A stretch of DNA of 64,000 bases from Rhizobium grahamii CCGE 502 (GTDB taxonomy: Bacteria; Pseudomonadota; Alphaproteobacteria; Rhizobiales; Rhizobiaceae), in contig NZ_AEYE02000002.1 of assembly GCF_000298315.2 (NCBI RefSeq), positions 1 to 64,000 of the forward strand, written 5' to 3'. Every line of letters starts with the position of its first letter. Within the stretch, counting starts at the first letter, position 1. The notes beneath the pieces were generated by a model. That model did not search any database, was not told the origin of the DNA, and saw only the letters and a program-made list of their open reading frames with translations. Shown here piece by piece: positions 9,787 through 18,084 of the stretch. Made by a program: the position numbers and the translations under genes.

Positions 9787-11010
9787 TTATCCGTTGTAGC
9801 GCTGGAAGACGAGCGTGGCGTTGGTGCCGCCGAAGCCGAAGGAGTTGGAAAGCGCGATGTCGATCTTGGCATCATCGATGCGCTTGCGAACGATCGGCAC
9901 GCCGTCGAATTCCGGGTCGAGCTCGGTGATGTGCGCGCTTTCGCCGATGAAGCCGGCCTGCATCATCAACAACGAATAGATCGATTCCTGCACGCCGGCT
10001 GCACCCAGCGAGTGGCCGGTCAGCGACTTGGTGGACTGGATGTGCGGCATCTTGGCGCCGAACACTTCGCGGATCGCACCGATTTCCTTGCTGTCGCCGA
10101 CAGGCGTCGAGGTGCCGTGCGTGTTGACGTAGTCGACATCGCCCTTCACCGTCGAAAGCGCCTGGCGCATGCAGCGGATAGCACCTTCGCCCGACGGAGC
10201 GACCATGTCGTAGCCGTCGGAGGTGGCGCCGTAGCCGACGATTTCGGCGTAGATCTTGGCGCCGCGGGCCTTGGCGTGCTCCAGCTCTTCGAGAACCAGA
10301 ACGCCGGCGCCGCCGGCGATGACGAAGCCGTCGCGGGTCGCGTCATAGGCACGCGAGGCGGTCTCGGGTGTGTCGTTGTACTTGGAGGACATGGCGCCCA
10401 TGGCGTCGAACAGGTTCGACATGGTCCAGTCGAGGTCTTCGTGACCGCCGGCAAACATCACGTCCTGCTTGCCCCACTGGATCATCTCAGCGGCGTTGCC
10501 GATGCAATGCGCGGACGTCGAGCAGGCAGACGAGATCGAGTAGTTGACGCCGTGGATCTTGAACCAGGTGGCGAGCGTGGCCGAGGCCGTCGACGACATC
10601 GCCTTCGGCACGGCGAACGGGCCGATGCGCTTCGGGCTGTTGTTCTTCATCGTGATCTCGGCGGCTTCGATCAGCGTGCGCGTCGAAGGACCACCCGAGC
10701 CCATGATGATGCCGGTGCGCTCGTTTTCGCTATAGTCCTTTTCCTCAAGACCACTGTCGGCGAGCGCTTGCTTCATCGCGACGTGGTTCCAGGCACCCCC
10801 CTGCGAGAGGAAGCGCATGGCACGGCGATCGACCAGATCCGTCGGATCGAGCGAAGGGCGACCCCAGACCTGGCACTTGAAGCCGTGTTCGGCAAAATCG
10901 TTGGAGAAGGAAATGCCGGACTTGGCATCGCGCAGCGACGCAGTGACCTCGGCGGCATCATTGCCGATCGAGGAGACAACACCCAGACCCGTAACAACTA
11001 CCCGTCTCAT
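9787..11010 (-). CDS. fabB: 3-oxoacyl-ACP synthase I
   Basis: Condensing enzyme needed with FabA for unsaturated fatty acids; 407 aa. The thiolase-fold starts at [15 protein letters not shown]. The active-site Cys163 sits in [11 protein letters not shown], and the two His motifs are [13 protein letters not shown] and [15 protein letters not shown] 11010 is followed directly by the conserved N-terminus, so the in-frame extension upstream is discarded. It lies 58 bp after fabA and 4 bp before fabI. The fabA partner and sequence favour FabB over FabF. Confidence 0.95.
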   Translation of the reverse strand: MRRVVVTGLGVVSSIGNDAAEVTASLRDAKSGISFSNDFAEHGFKCQVWGRPSLDPTDLVDRRAMRFLSQGGAWNHVAMKQALADSGLEEKDYSENERTGIIMGSGGPSTRTLIEAAEITMKNNSPKRIGPFAVPKAMSSTASATLATWFKIHGVNYSISSACSTSAHCIGNAAEMIQWGKQDVMFAGGHEDLDWTMSNLFDAMGAMSSKYNDTPETASRAYDATRDGFVIAGGAGVLVLEELEHAKARGAKIYAEIVGYGATSDGYDMVAPSGEGAIRCMRQALSTVKGDVDYVNTHGTSTPVGDSKEIGAIREVFGAKMPHIQSTKSLTGHSLGAAGVQESIYSLLMMQAGFIGESAHITELDPEFDGVPIVRKRIDDAKIDIALSNSFGFGGTNATLVFQRYNG

Positions 11011-11068
11011 GTGTTTCGACCTTTTCGTTTTTTCTAACTTGGAAACCGGGCATGGATGCCCGGTGCAA

Positions 11069-11584
11069 TCAGGCTTCTTTGTCCTTGGACAGGCCGACGC
11101 GCAGGTCGGTGGCCTGGTAGATGGTTTCGCCATCGGCCTTCAGCCAGCCATCGGCAGTGCCGAGCACCAGGCGGCCGCGCATGACACGCTTGAAGTCGAT
11201 GCCGTATTCGAGCAGCTTCGTGGTCGGGCGGATCATGCCCTTGAACTTCACTTCGCCGGTTGAAAGCGCCATGCCGCGACCGGGCTCGCCCAGCCAGCCG
11301 AGGAAGAAGCCGGTCAGCTGCCACATGCCGTCGAGGCCGAGGCAGCCCGGCATGATCGGGTTGCCCTGGAAGTGGCAGGGGAAATACCAGTCGTCAGGCT
11401 TCACGTCGTATTCGGCGCGGATATAGCCCTTGTCGAAGGCACCGCCGGTTTCGGAGATGTCGGTAATGCGATGAACCATCAACATCGGCGGGAGGGGAAG
11501 CTGTGCGTTACCCGGGCCGAACAGTTCGCCGCGGCCGCAGGCCAGAATTTCCTCATAGTTGAAGCTGGATTGTTTCGTCGCCAT
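11069..11584 (-). CDS. fabA: 3-hydroxydecanoyl-ACP dehydratase/isomerase
   Basis: Bifunctional hot-dog enzyme that dehydrates 3-hydroxydecanoyl-ACP and isomerises trans-2- to cis-3-decenoyl-ACP, the branch point to unsaturated fatty acids. The 171-aa length is standard. The catalytic His71 lies in [13 protein letters not shown] and Asp85 in [15 protein letters not shown]. First gene of fabA-fabB-fabI, transcribed away from irr; the two share a 302-bp divergent region. Confidence 0.97.
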   Translation of the reverse strand: MATKQSSFNYEEILACGRGELFGPGNAQLPLPPMLMVHRITDISETGGAFDKGYIRAEYDVKPDDWYFPCHFQGNPIMPGCLGLDGMWQLTGFFLGWLGEPGRGMALSTGEVKFKGMIRPTTKLLEYGIDFKRVMRGRLVLGTADGWLKADGETIYQATDLRVGLSKDKEA

Positions 11585-11817
11585 GAAAACTCTAATTCCC
11601 CCCGCAACTTTGCCGATGGATGTGAACGTTTAGTCCAAGTTCAGCGGAAAATGAAGCATAAGCATGACTAGCTTCACCCACCTTCGGAGGACCGGCTGCG
11701 CGCCTTATTTGGTGGTCGCATACAGGAAGGCCAAGCCCCCGGCCAGCACTAATTGCGCCAAAAGCCCGATTTTGCGGCGCTTTCACTCGCTTTGTCCCCA
11801 TTGAAACTATTGAAACG

Positions 11818-11831
11818 CTTTTGCGCAAAAG
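11818..11831. promoter_or_regulatory. Palindrome in the fabA-irr divergent promoter region
   Basis: CTTTTGCGCAAAAG is a perfect 14-bp palindrome 55 bases upstream of the irr start, inside the 302-bp gene-free stretch 11585-11886. Just before it TTGAAAC occurs twice, ten bases apart. It could be an operator for irr or for fabA; which protein binds is unknown. The rest of this stretch shows no gene. Confidence 0.4.
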
Positions 11832-11886
11832 TTATATGGCTAATGAAACCTGATTGCTTGACGCTAGATTAACTGGAGTTCGTTGG

Positions 11887-12306
11887 ATGGTGGCAGAGGC
11901 CCCGCTTACCATTGAGGCACGGCTGAGACACGCCGGCCTTCGTCCGACGCGCCAGCGCGTCGCGCTCGGTGACCTCCTCTTTGCCAAAGGCGATCGACAT
12001 CTGACGGTCGAAGAACTCCACGAGGAAGCCGTGCACGCAGGCGTACCGGTGTCATTGGCGACCGTCTACAACACGCTGCACCAGTTCACCGAGGCCGGCA
12101 TGATCCGCGTTCTTGCGGTCGAGAGCGCCAAGACCTATTTCGACACAAACGTCTCAGATCATCACCACTTCTTCATTGAAGGCGAAAACGATGTGCTCGA
12201 TATTCCGGTCAGCAACCTGACGATCGGCAATCTGCCGGAGCCGCCGCCAGGCCTCGAAATCTCCCATGTCGACGTAGTAATCCGCCTTCGCCCTAAACAG
12301 CGTTGA
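11887..12306 (+). CDS. irr: Iron response regulator Irr (Fur family)
   Basis: Haem-sensitive Fur-family repressor/activator of iron homeostasis in rhizobia, 139 aa. The winged helix includes AGLRPTRQRVALGDLLF and SLATVYNTLHQFTEAGMIRVL, close to Irr proteins. The triple His at 92-94 (SDHHHFF) is the conserved Irr haem/metal site. There is no Cys-Pro haem motif at the N-terminus, as in most rhizobial Irr proteins outside Bradyrhizobium. ATG 11887 is preceded by GGAG at 8 bases; an upstream in-frame TTG is unlikely. It stands back to back with fabA, an arrangement known in Rhizobiaceae, and converges on a TRIC-type gene two bases away. Confidence 0.93.
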   Translation: MVAEAPLTIEARLRHAGLRPTRQRVALGDLLFAKGDRHLTVEELHEEAVHAGVPVSLATVYNTLHQFTEAGMIRVLAVESAKTYFDTNVSDHHHFFIEGENDVLDIPVSNLTIGNLPEPPPGLEISHVDVVIRLRPKQR

Positions 12307-12308
12307 TC

Positions 12309-12944
12309 TCACATCACATCATCAGGGTGACGACCAGGCTTTGCCTTGTAGGTTGGAAAGGTCCAGCCGAAATAAAGCGCACCGCCACGCACCAGGAATG
12401 CAGCGCTGACACCGACTGCGGAGGCCGCATAAAGCGGCAGATCGAGTGCATTCGCGGCCGTGAATAGGCCGCCGCCCACAAGCGCAGCAGTAATGTAGAT
12501 TTCCGGCCGCAACAGTACCGACGGCTCGTTGGCCAGGAGATCGCGCAGGATACCTCCGAATGTGGCGGTCAGTGTGCCGGTAACGATGGCGACTATTGGC
12601 GAACCGGTGGCTGCGAGGCCTTTCGCAGCCCCCATCACGCAGTAGGCCGAAAGCCCGACCGCATCCAGCCAGATCAGCCAGCGGTAGCGCGACTCGACAA
12701 GGTGCGCGGTGAAAAACACCACAACGCCGACAATGCAGCAGACGAGGACATAGATAGGGTTTAGAACCCAAAACACCGGCACGCGGCCAAGGATGATGTC
12801 ACGCACCGTGCCGCCGCCCGTCCCGGTGACGAACGCAAAGAAGAGGAAGCCGATCAGGTCGAGCTGTTTACGCGATGCCGCAAGCCCGCCTGTCGCCGCA
12901 AACAGCGCAACGCCGGCATAATCCAGGTAGACGAACAGCGGCAT
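12309..12944 (-). CDS. TRIC-family cation channel / UPF0126 membrane protein
   Basis: Inner-membrane protein of 211 aa with about seven hydrophobic segments arranged as an internal duplication. Each half carries the family glycine motif followed by Arg-Asp: GTGGGTVRDIILGR at 41-54 and GTLTATFGGILRDLL at 123-137. This repeat is diagnostic of the UPF0126 (YicG/YadS) family, whose structures resemble trimeric intracellular cation channels. The physiological substrate in bacteria is unsettled. It stands alone and converges on irr. Confidence 0.85.
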   Translation of the reverse strand: MPLFVYLDYAGVALFAATGGLAASRKQLDLIGFLFFAFVTGTGGGTVRDIILGRVPVFWVLNPIYVLVCCIVGVVVFFTAHLVESRYRWLIWLDAVGLSAYCVMGAAKGLAATGSPIVAIVTGTLTATFGGILRDLLANEPSVLLRPEIYITAALVGGGLFTAANALDLPLYAASAVGVSAAFLVRGGALYFGWTFPTYKAKPGRHPDDVM

Positions 12945-13067
12945 GCAGTCCTCCAGAGCCGACGCGTATCTCTCCGAAATGAATCACGGCCGCAAGGGCG
13001 GCGCAAGGCGGATCAAGCAAACTGCGCGGCCAACAGCGCCCTTATCCGACCAAAAGAGAAACCCTTC

Positions 13068-13550
13068 GTGAAAACGCTCCTGATCGCTTTGAACATTGCT
13101 GTGCTGCTCGTTACCCCGGTTGCGGCTTTTGCCCAGCAATCGCTTATCTCGGACCCCGAGATTTACGAGAAGAAGCACTTCCAGGAACAGTGTACCAAAG
13201 CCGACTTTTCGGAAGGCTTCGTAATCCGCCAGGATATCAACAACGACGGCCTGATCGACGCTGTGGTCAACGAGGGCGAGTTGACGTGCGACGGCGAGAA
13301 GGGTCCGCAATGCAACGACGACGGCTGCACCTACAATTTCTATCTGCAGGTCGCAGAGGGCGGTTATTTCATGATCGCGACCGCGCAAGTCTACGGATAC
13401 GACTTCGTGAAGCGCTTCGGCAACATGGTGCTGGCGATGAAAATGCACCCGCGCTTCTGTGATCGCCCGGATGCTGACAAGACGAAGGAGCCCTGTGTCG
13501 TCACCGCCCGTGTGCGCGGCACCAAGTTCGTGACGATTTCCAAGAAATAG
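13068..13550 (+). CDS. Exported hypothetical protein with acidic Ca-loop-like segment
   Basis: A 160-aa protein I do not recognise. It starts with GTG 13068 (AAGAGAAA upstream) and has a clear signal peptide ending near AFAQQ (about residue 23). The mature part contains RQDINNDGLIDAVVNEGEL, a DxNxDGxxD pattern of the type seen in calcium-binding FG-GAP/EF-like loops. Several cysteines (CDGEKGPQCNDDGC; also near both ends) suggest disulfides in the periplasm. It converges on the YdcF-like gene with one base between stop codons. Confidence 0.65.
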   Translation: MKTLLIALNIAVLLVTPVAAFAQQSLISDPEIYEKKHFQEQCTKADFSEGFVIRQDINNDGLIDAVVNEGELTCDGEKGPQCNDDGCTYNFYLQVAEGGYFMIATAQVYGYDFVKRFGNMVLAMKMHPRFCDRPDADKTKEPCVVTARVRGTKFVTISKK

Positions 13551-13551
13551 G

Positions 13552-14337
13552 TCAGCCGGGGTAGAGCTCCGAGGTGCGACCGGCAAGGTAGTAACCGACA
13601 AGCCCGAACCACTCCCGGATTGCTGTTGCCAGGTTCTGGGAATTCCGGCTCGGCTGCGTGAAGTCGAGGCCAAGGCTTTCCCGCCCGTCGGTGCGGTAGT
13701 CCGTCGGCCACGGCACGACGTCGATCCCAAGCTTGCGGAAGATGCCGACCGATCGCGGCATATGGTAGCCGGAGGTGATCAGCAGACAGTTCGAAAGACC
13801 TTGGCTCGCCAGAAGCTCCTTGGTGTTCACTGCGTTTTCGAAGGTCGTGCGTGACGTCGTTTCTTCGACCAGCCGGTCTCTGCTGATGCCGAACATTGGG
13901 AAGAAGCGCGCCGATATCGCCGCGTCGCCTTCATAGATACCGGAGATCGATCCATCGCCGCCTGAAATCAGGATGCGGGCCTGCGGGTATTTCTGCGCCA
14001 GACGCACTGCCTCTACGAAGCGATCGGCGCCGGCATTGAGTTCGATGCCGTGGCGGGCGGTATTGACCTCATTCTCGAACGCGCCGCCGAGTACGATCAT
14101 GCACTCCAGGCTTGCCGGATCCTGCGGCTTCAGAAACCGATCCTCGAGGCCCTGTAGAAGGTAGTTGCCGACGGTCGTGTAGAGGGTGACGAACAGAATG
14201 AGGCCCGCAATCGCTGTTGAACCGAGGCTTGTCGCGCGCCAGCGTAGAGCGCCCGCCACCAAGGCAAGCGCGACGAAGAGAAAAGCGAGCGACAAAGGTT
14301 GGCCGAACACCCAGACGAGCTTCGAAAAGAGAAACAA
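13552..14337 (-). CDS. YdcF/DUF218 family membrane-anchored protein
   Basis: A 261-aa protein with two N-terminal transmembrane helices (about 10-30 and 40-60) and a DUF218 domain. The conserved segments are MIVLGGAF (about 80-87), ARILISGGDGSISG, SRTTFENAVNT and LLITSGYHMPRSVGIFRKLG. Relatives (YdcF, SanA, ElyC) act in the cell envelope; ElyC affects peptidoglycan and lipid-carrier metabolism. No enzymatic activity can be assigned here. It is 52 bp downstream of a DUF1275 gene on the same strand, so the two may be co-transcribed. Confidence 0.8.
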   Translation of the reverse strand: MFLFSKLVWVFGQPLSLAFLFVALALVAGALRWRATSLGSTAIAGLILFVTLYTTVGNYLLQGLEDRFLKPQDPASLECMIVLGGAFENEVNTARHGIELNAGADRFVEAVRLAQKYPQARILISGGDGSISGIYEGDAAISARFFPMFGISRDRLVEETTSRTTFENAVNTKELLASQGLSNCLLITSGYHMPRSVGIFRKLGIDVVPWPTDYRTDGRESLGLDFTQPSRNSQNLATAIREWFGLVGYYLAGRTSELYPG

Positions 14338-14389
14338 GGATGACTTCCTCTAGTGGTTTGGGGTGCTCTCTATCTGATTCGGTGGAGCT

Positions 14390-15157
14390 TTATTGCGACC
14401 GCGATTTCGTCTGCTTTGGCGAGCGCGACGCAGCGTTGAACCGGCGTTGGGTGCTTTTCGGAATCAAAAGGGTAGTAAGCGCAACCAACATCGCAAAAAC
14501 GGCTATCAACCACAACGCCGCTGCCCCAGCGATTTGCGTCAACAGCGCACCAACAACAGCCCCGCCCAGCATGCCGACCCATGGCACGATCTGGATGGTC
14601 CAATCCATTCTGTCGTCGCCGACGATCCAGCGTCCAAGGCCACGTCCAAAGCGCGAGAGGGCTCCAGTGACATAGGTGAGACCGATCGGCAGCCCTTCGA
14701 TCTGCTCGACCGCCGCGTTCACCATCCCCATGGACGCAACGATGAAATAGAAGCGCGGCATCGCCAGGCTATCTCCTGCCATCAACGAAGCCGTTGCCAG
14801 CGCGATGCTGACGCATGACAACACCGCAAACGTACGACGGTCTGCAAAGTGTGCGATCACGATGCCGACGGCGTTTCCAAGCACAAAGACCATGATCGCA
14901 GAGAGAAGGACAATTGCATGTCGCAAATTGCCGTCGCCAAGCGACAAGGCAGCACGCGTCGTGTTCCCAGTCATGAACGACACGAAGTCTCCCGTCAGCG
15001 CGAGGCCGGTGGCATCCGTCATGCCTGCCAAAAACGAGATCGCGCCGGCAAGCGTCAGGCCCGTTGCCGTTCTACGCGCATGGATCAGCCGCCGCCGTCT
15101 TTCTAGTGTCATTGAACCAAGGCTCCAGTCCGCCGGGGAAGTCGGCATGGAAACCAT
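14390..15157 (-). CDS. DUF1275 (YoaK) family membrane protein
   Basis: Integral membrane protein of about 255 aa with six hydrophobic segments. It opens with the family signature GAISFLAGMTDATGLALTGDFVSFMTGNTTR (about 40-70), typical of DUF1275/YoaK proteins of unknown function, some described as possible transporters. The C-terminus is a basic tail. The start is uncertain: ATG at 15157, 15148 and 15112 are all in frame and none has a strong ribosome site. The hydrophobic domain is intact with any of them. Confidence 0.75.
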   Translation of the reverse strand: MVSMPTSPADWSLGSMTLERRRRLIHARRTATGLTLAGAISFLAGMTDATGLALTGDFVSFMTGNTTRAALSLGDGNLRHAIVLLSAIMVFVLGNAVGIVIAHFADRRTFAVLSCVSIALATASLMAGDSLAMPRFYFIVASMGMVNAAVEQIEGLPIGLTYVTGALSRFGRGLGRWIVGDDRMDWTIQIVPWVGMLGGAVVGALLTQIAGAAALWLIAVFAMLVALTTLLIPKSTQRRFNAASRSPKQTKSRSQ

Positions 15158-15215
15158 AGTCGCCGTTGCTAAAAATTTGGCAAAGCATCGGCGTGCAAAG
15201 CAAGTCGGGAAACTG

Positions 15216-15509
15216 TTAGTGGATGGTGACTGCGGCGACGTCTGGCGTGCTTACCGCGTAACGCTGGCCCATCAGATCCTGATGGTGCGTCGGCCAGCTC
15301 AAGCCGGTGAGAGCTGGGAGGTAGGCGTCAGGTAGGAAATCGTCTTCGCTCCCCCGACGGTTCATCATCCCTACCAATTCGCGGCCCTCGTCGACGGTCA
15401 CCATATCCATGACAAACCCGTCGAGCACGGCCTTTTCCCCGGTCATGTCGTCAAACACCGTCCAGTAGATGTTGAGGTTCTTATGCAGGCTGTATCTCGG
15501 GGCTTCCAT
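15216..15509 (-). CDS. Hypothetical protein, 97 aa
   Basis: I do not recognise this family. The frame can be extended to a GTG at 15626, but ATG 15509 has an excellent ribosome site (GGAGG seven bases upstream), so the short form is annotated. The product (MEAPRYSLHKNLNIYWTVFD...) is soluble, acidic, without signal or membrane segment, and contains TGEKAVLDGFVMDMVTVDEGRELVGMMNRR. It is isolated between a DUF1275 gene and tRNA-Ala. Confidence 0.55.
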   Translation of the reverse strand: MEAPRYSLHKNLNIYWTVFDDMTGEKAVLDGFVMDMVTVDEGRELVGMMNRRGSEDDFLPDAYLPALTGLSWPTHHQDLMGQRYAVSTPDVAAVTIH

Positions 15510-15768
15510 GGCAAAATCCTCCAGCTCGCCAACATCGCCAGGCTTCTGCGCGAAATTCGGTGGTGGCGCAGGGACCTTCGAACACCCGGTTAGAAGACCA
15601 TGATCGCTCTGCGAAATGAATCCCACGTGCGTATAGACAGCCTATCCATTCAGGTAGGATGCTGAGTGCCGGCAACCGAGAGGGATTTGCCGCGGCCCTC
15701 TGCAGGCAGACGTTGGAGCGTAAGCATTCAATGCAATAAGACGGTCAGCACGATCTGTGAGGAAGATT

Positions 15769-15844
<76 letters not shown>

Positions 15845-15942
15845 ATCAAGGCAGTCCGGCGAGCCGGTCCTGGGATGCTTCGCGAAGCGCTTGCCTCGCG
15901 GAGTGGCGGCTTCTTACTTCCGGTTTTTGGAGATAGCAAGCC

Positions 15943-15981
15943 AAAAAAATCGGCCCGGCGAAATTTTCTCGTCCGGGCCGA
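15943..15981 (-). terminator. Intrinsic terminator of the TIGR02300 gene
   Basis: Read on the minus strand, CGGCCCGG (15980-15973) pairs with CCGGGCCG (15958-15951) and is followed by seven T (15949-15943). It lies just past the stop codon at 15994. Confidence 0.85.
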
Positions 15982-15993
15982 CACTTAATCAGA

Positions 15994-16380
15994 TCAGACT
16001 TCGTCTTCGTCGCCGGTGACGCCGATGATGTCGCTCATGTCGTCATCGTCGTCATCTTCGTCAGCTTCCAGGAAGGTGTCGTCGTCGTCGCCTTCGATTT
16101 CGACGTCGTCGTCGCCCATATCCGGGATGTCGTCGCCGGATGCGCCTTCATCGGCATCCTCGAGTGAAACCAGTTCGACTTCCGTGCTTTCGGTATCGAC
16201 TTCCGCGACCTCTTCTTCATCCTGGGCTTCGGCAGCCGCGGCAGCGGAGGTTTCCTCGAAGAAGGAGAGGGGATAGGACTTGCCCGTATACGGAGAAACA
16301 ATCGGATCCCGGTTCAGGTCGTAGAACTTCTTGCCGGTTTCCGGATCGGTACGCTTCGTTCCAAGTTCAGCTTTCGCCAC
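15994..16380 (-). CDS. TIGR02300 family protein with acidic tail
   Basis: A 128-aa protein of the alphaproteobacterial TIGR02300 family, function unknown. The N-terminal 45 residues hold the conserved core AELGTKRTDPETGKKFYDLN and DPIVSPYTGKSYPLS. The rest is extremely acidic, with long Asp/Glu runs from about 60 to the end. The start is GTG 16380, preceded by ACGAGG; many homologues begin with the equivalent MAK. In related genomes it sits beside aroA-cmk-rpsA; here aroA is missing and a PaiB-like gene takes its place. Confidence 0.85.
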   Translation of the reverse strand: MAKAELGTKRTDPETGKKFYDLNRDPIVSPYTGKSYPLSFFEETSAAAAAEAQDEEEVAEVDTESTEVELVSLEDADEGASGDDIPDMGDDDVEIEGDDDDTFLEADEDDDDDDMSDIIGVTGDEDEV

Positions 16381-16618
16381 TGTTAGCCTCGTGAGAATGG
16401 CCGAATCAAGATTCGGCAAATGCCGTGAAAACCGGCGTTCTATTCGGAATTTATAAGCCGGTCCCCATAATCGTTGCAGCACGGCATGTCAAAGCCTAAC
16501 TTCAAGCATCGCTGATGCAAGCCGGATGACCGGTGCTGCTAGTTGTGGTACTGAGCCGGCGATTGTTCATTTTCAGGGCAGATCGGCTTGTCGCCGGCTG
16601 CTAAATGGGTGCCAAGGA

Positions 16619-17260
16619 ATGTACCAGCCACCGCATTTTCGCGAGGAAGACCTGAGCGTCCAGCACGGCTTGATCCGGGCGCATCCGCTCGGCATGCTGA
16701 TCACTGCGGGTGCTTCGGGCTTGATGGCGAATTCGGTGCCTTTCCTTCTCGATTCCGCAGCCTCCGAAAAGGGGACGCTGCGTCTCCACCTCGCCAGGGC
16801 CAATCCGCAGTGGCGCGATATCGAGGCAGGCGCCGATGTGCTCGCCGTCTTCCAGGGCGCTGATGCCTACATCACCCCATCCTGGTACCAGACCAAGCAG
16901 GAGACCGGCAAGGTCGTGCCGACCTGGAACTACGCAATCGTGCAAGCGAGGGGCAGGGCGCGCGTGATCGACGATGTCGACTGGCTGCTCCAGCAGATCA
17001 ACGCGATCACCACGCAACAGGAAGGGCCGCGCGACAGGCCTTGGGCAGTGGGCGATGCGCCGGATGATTTCATCCGCGCGCAGCTGAAAGGCATCATCGG
17101 GGTCGAAATCGAGATTGCCACGATCGAAGGCAAGTGGAAGGTCAGCCAGAATCGGCCCGTTGCCGATCGCGAAGGTGTTGCTGCCGGTCTCGGTGAAGAG
17201 TCCGGTCGGGAAGACATGGTCGATCTCGTCCGTCGCTACGGCGGATTGACAGAGAAATGA
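16619..17260 (+). CDS. FMN-binding PaiB-like protein
   Basis: A 213-aa member of the PaiB/FMN-binding negative regulator family (split-barrel flavin fold). Family segments are [11 protein letters not shown] at the start, [49 protein letters not shown] and [23 protein letters not shown]. In Bacillus, PaiB acts with the acetyltransferase PaiA in sporulation and protease control; in proteobacteria the role is unclear. ATG 16619 has AAGGA just upstream. Its stop overlaps the cmk start (ATGA), so the two are translationally coupled. The slot is normally occupied by aroA. Confidence 0.88.
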   Translation: MYQPPHFREEDLSVQHGLIRAHPLGMLITAGASGLMANSVPFLLDSAASEKGTLRLHLARANPQWRDIEAGADVLAVFQGADAYITPSWYQTKQETGKVVPTWNYAIVQARGRARVIDDVDWLLQQINAITTQQEGPRDRPWAVGDAPDDFIRAQLKGIIGVEIEIATIEGKWKVSQNRPVADREGVAAGLGEESGREDMVDLVRRYGGLTEK

Positions 17261-17916
17261 ACGGACAGATGACCATCAAACAGTTTACGATCGCCATCGA
17301 TGGACCAGCCGCCGCCGGCAAGGGGACACTCTCGCGCAAAATCGCGGAGACCTACGGGTTTCATCATCTCGACACGGGACTGACCTACCGCGCGACGGCA
17401 AAGGCCCTGCTCGATGCCGGTCTCACACTCGACGACGAGGCGGTGGCAGAAAAGATCGCCCGCGAGGTTGAACTGGCCGGTCTCGATCGCGATATACTCT
17501 CGAAACATGAGGTCGGCGAGGCCGCCTCGAAGATCGCGATCATGCCTTCGGTGCGGCGTGCCCTGGTGGAGGCGCAGCGGCGGTTTTCGGAAAAGACGCC
17601 AGGTACGGTGCTCGACGGTCGTGATATCGGCACCGTCGTCTGCCCGGCAGCGCCGGTGAAGCTCTATGTGACGGCAAGTCCCGAAGTTCGGGCCAAGCGC
17701 CGCTACGACGAAATAAAGGGCAAGGGAGGAATTGCCGATTTCGATGCCATTTTCGACGACGTCAAGCGCCGCGACGAACGCGACATGGGACGGGCTGATA
17801 GCCCTCTGAAACCAGCCGAAGACGCGCACTTGCTTGATACGTCGGAAATGAGTATAGAGGCCGCGTTTCAAGCTGCGAAATCGATCATCGATGCAGCTTT
17901 GAGCCGAAATACCTGA
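17257..17916 (+). CDS. cmk: Cytidylate kinase
   Basis: Phosphorylates CMP and dCMP using ATP. The 219-aa protein has the P-loop [18 protein letters not shown] (about 14-31), the [12 protein letters not shown] segment near 43, [12 protein letters not shown] near 127 and the lid region [20 protein letters not shown] near 172. ATG 17257 overlaps the upstream stop; a second in-frame ATG at 17269 also precedes the conserved core. rpsA follows 168 bp downstream, the classic cmk-rpsA pair. Confidence 0.95.
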   Translation: MNGQMTIKQFTIAIDGPAAAGKGTLSRKIAETYGFHHLDTGLTYRATAKALLDAGLTLDDEAVAEKIAREVELAGLDRDILSKHEVGEAASKIAIMPSVRRALVEAQRRFSEKTPGTVLDGRDIGTVVCPAAPVKLYVTASPEVRAKRRYDEIKGKGGIADFDAIFDDVKRRDERDMGRADSPLKPAEDAHLLDTSEMSIEAAFQAAKSIIDAALSRNT

Positions 17917-18084
17917 ATTCGAGCGATTTACCCGGGCCATGCCTGGGTCGCTTTTGAAGACTAAGCCTGAAATTCCGTCCAAGCGCCGGATTGCTTCCCG
18001 ATGAGGAAGCGGACTGGGTTCAGGCCCGTTCAACACGAACCAACCGGCGCATACATATCCGGATTCGGATATGCAGGAGATTTC

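Noticed and set aside
9721-11037. A 438-codon plus-strand frame opposite fabB
   Set aside because: fabB is unmistakable on the other strand, and this frame begins inside fabI without a ribosome site.
15510-15626. GTG-started extension of the 97-aa hypothetical protein with a lipobox-like LLTGC
   Set aside because: There is no hydrophobic signal segment before the cysteine, a stop lies just upstream, and a strong GGAGG site marks ATG 15509 as the start.
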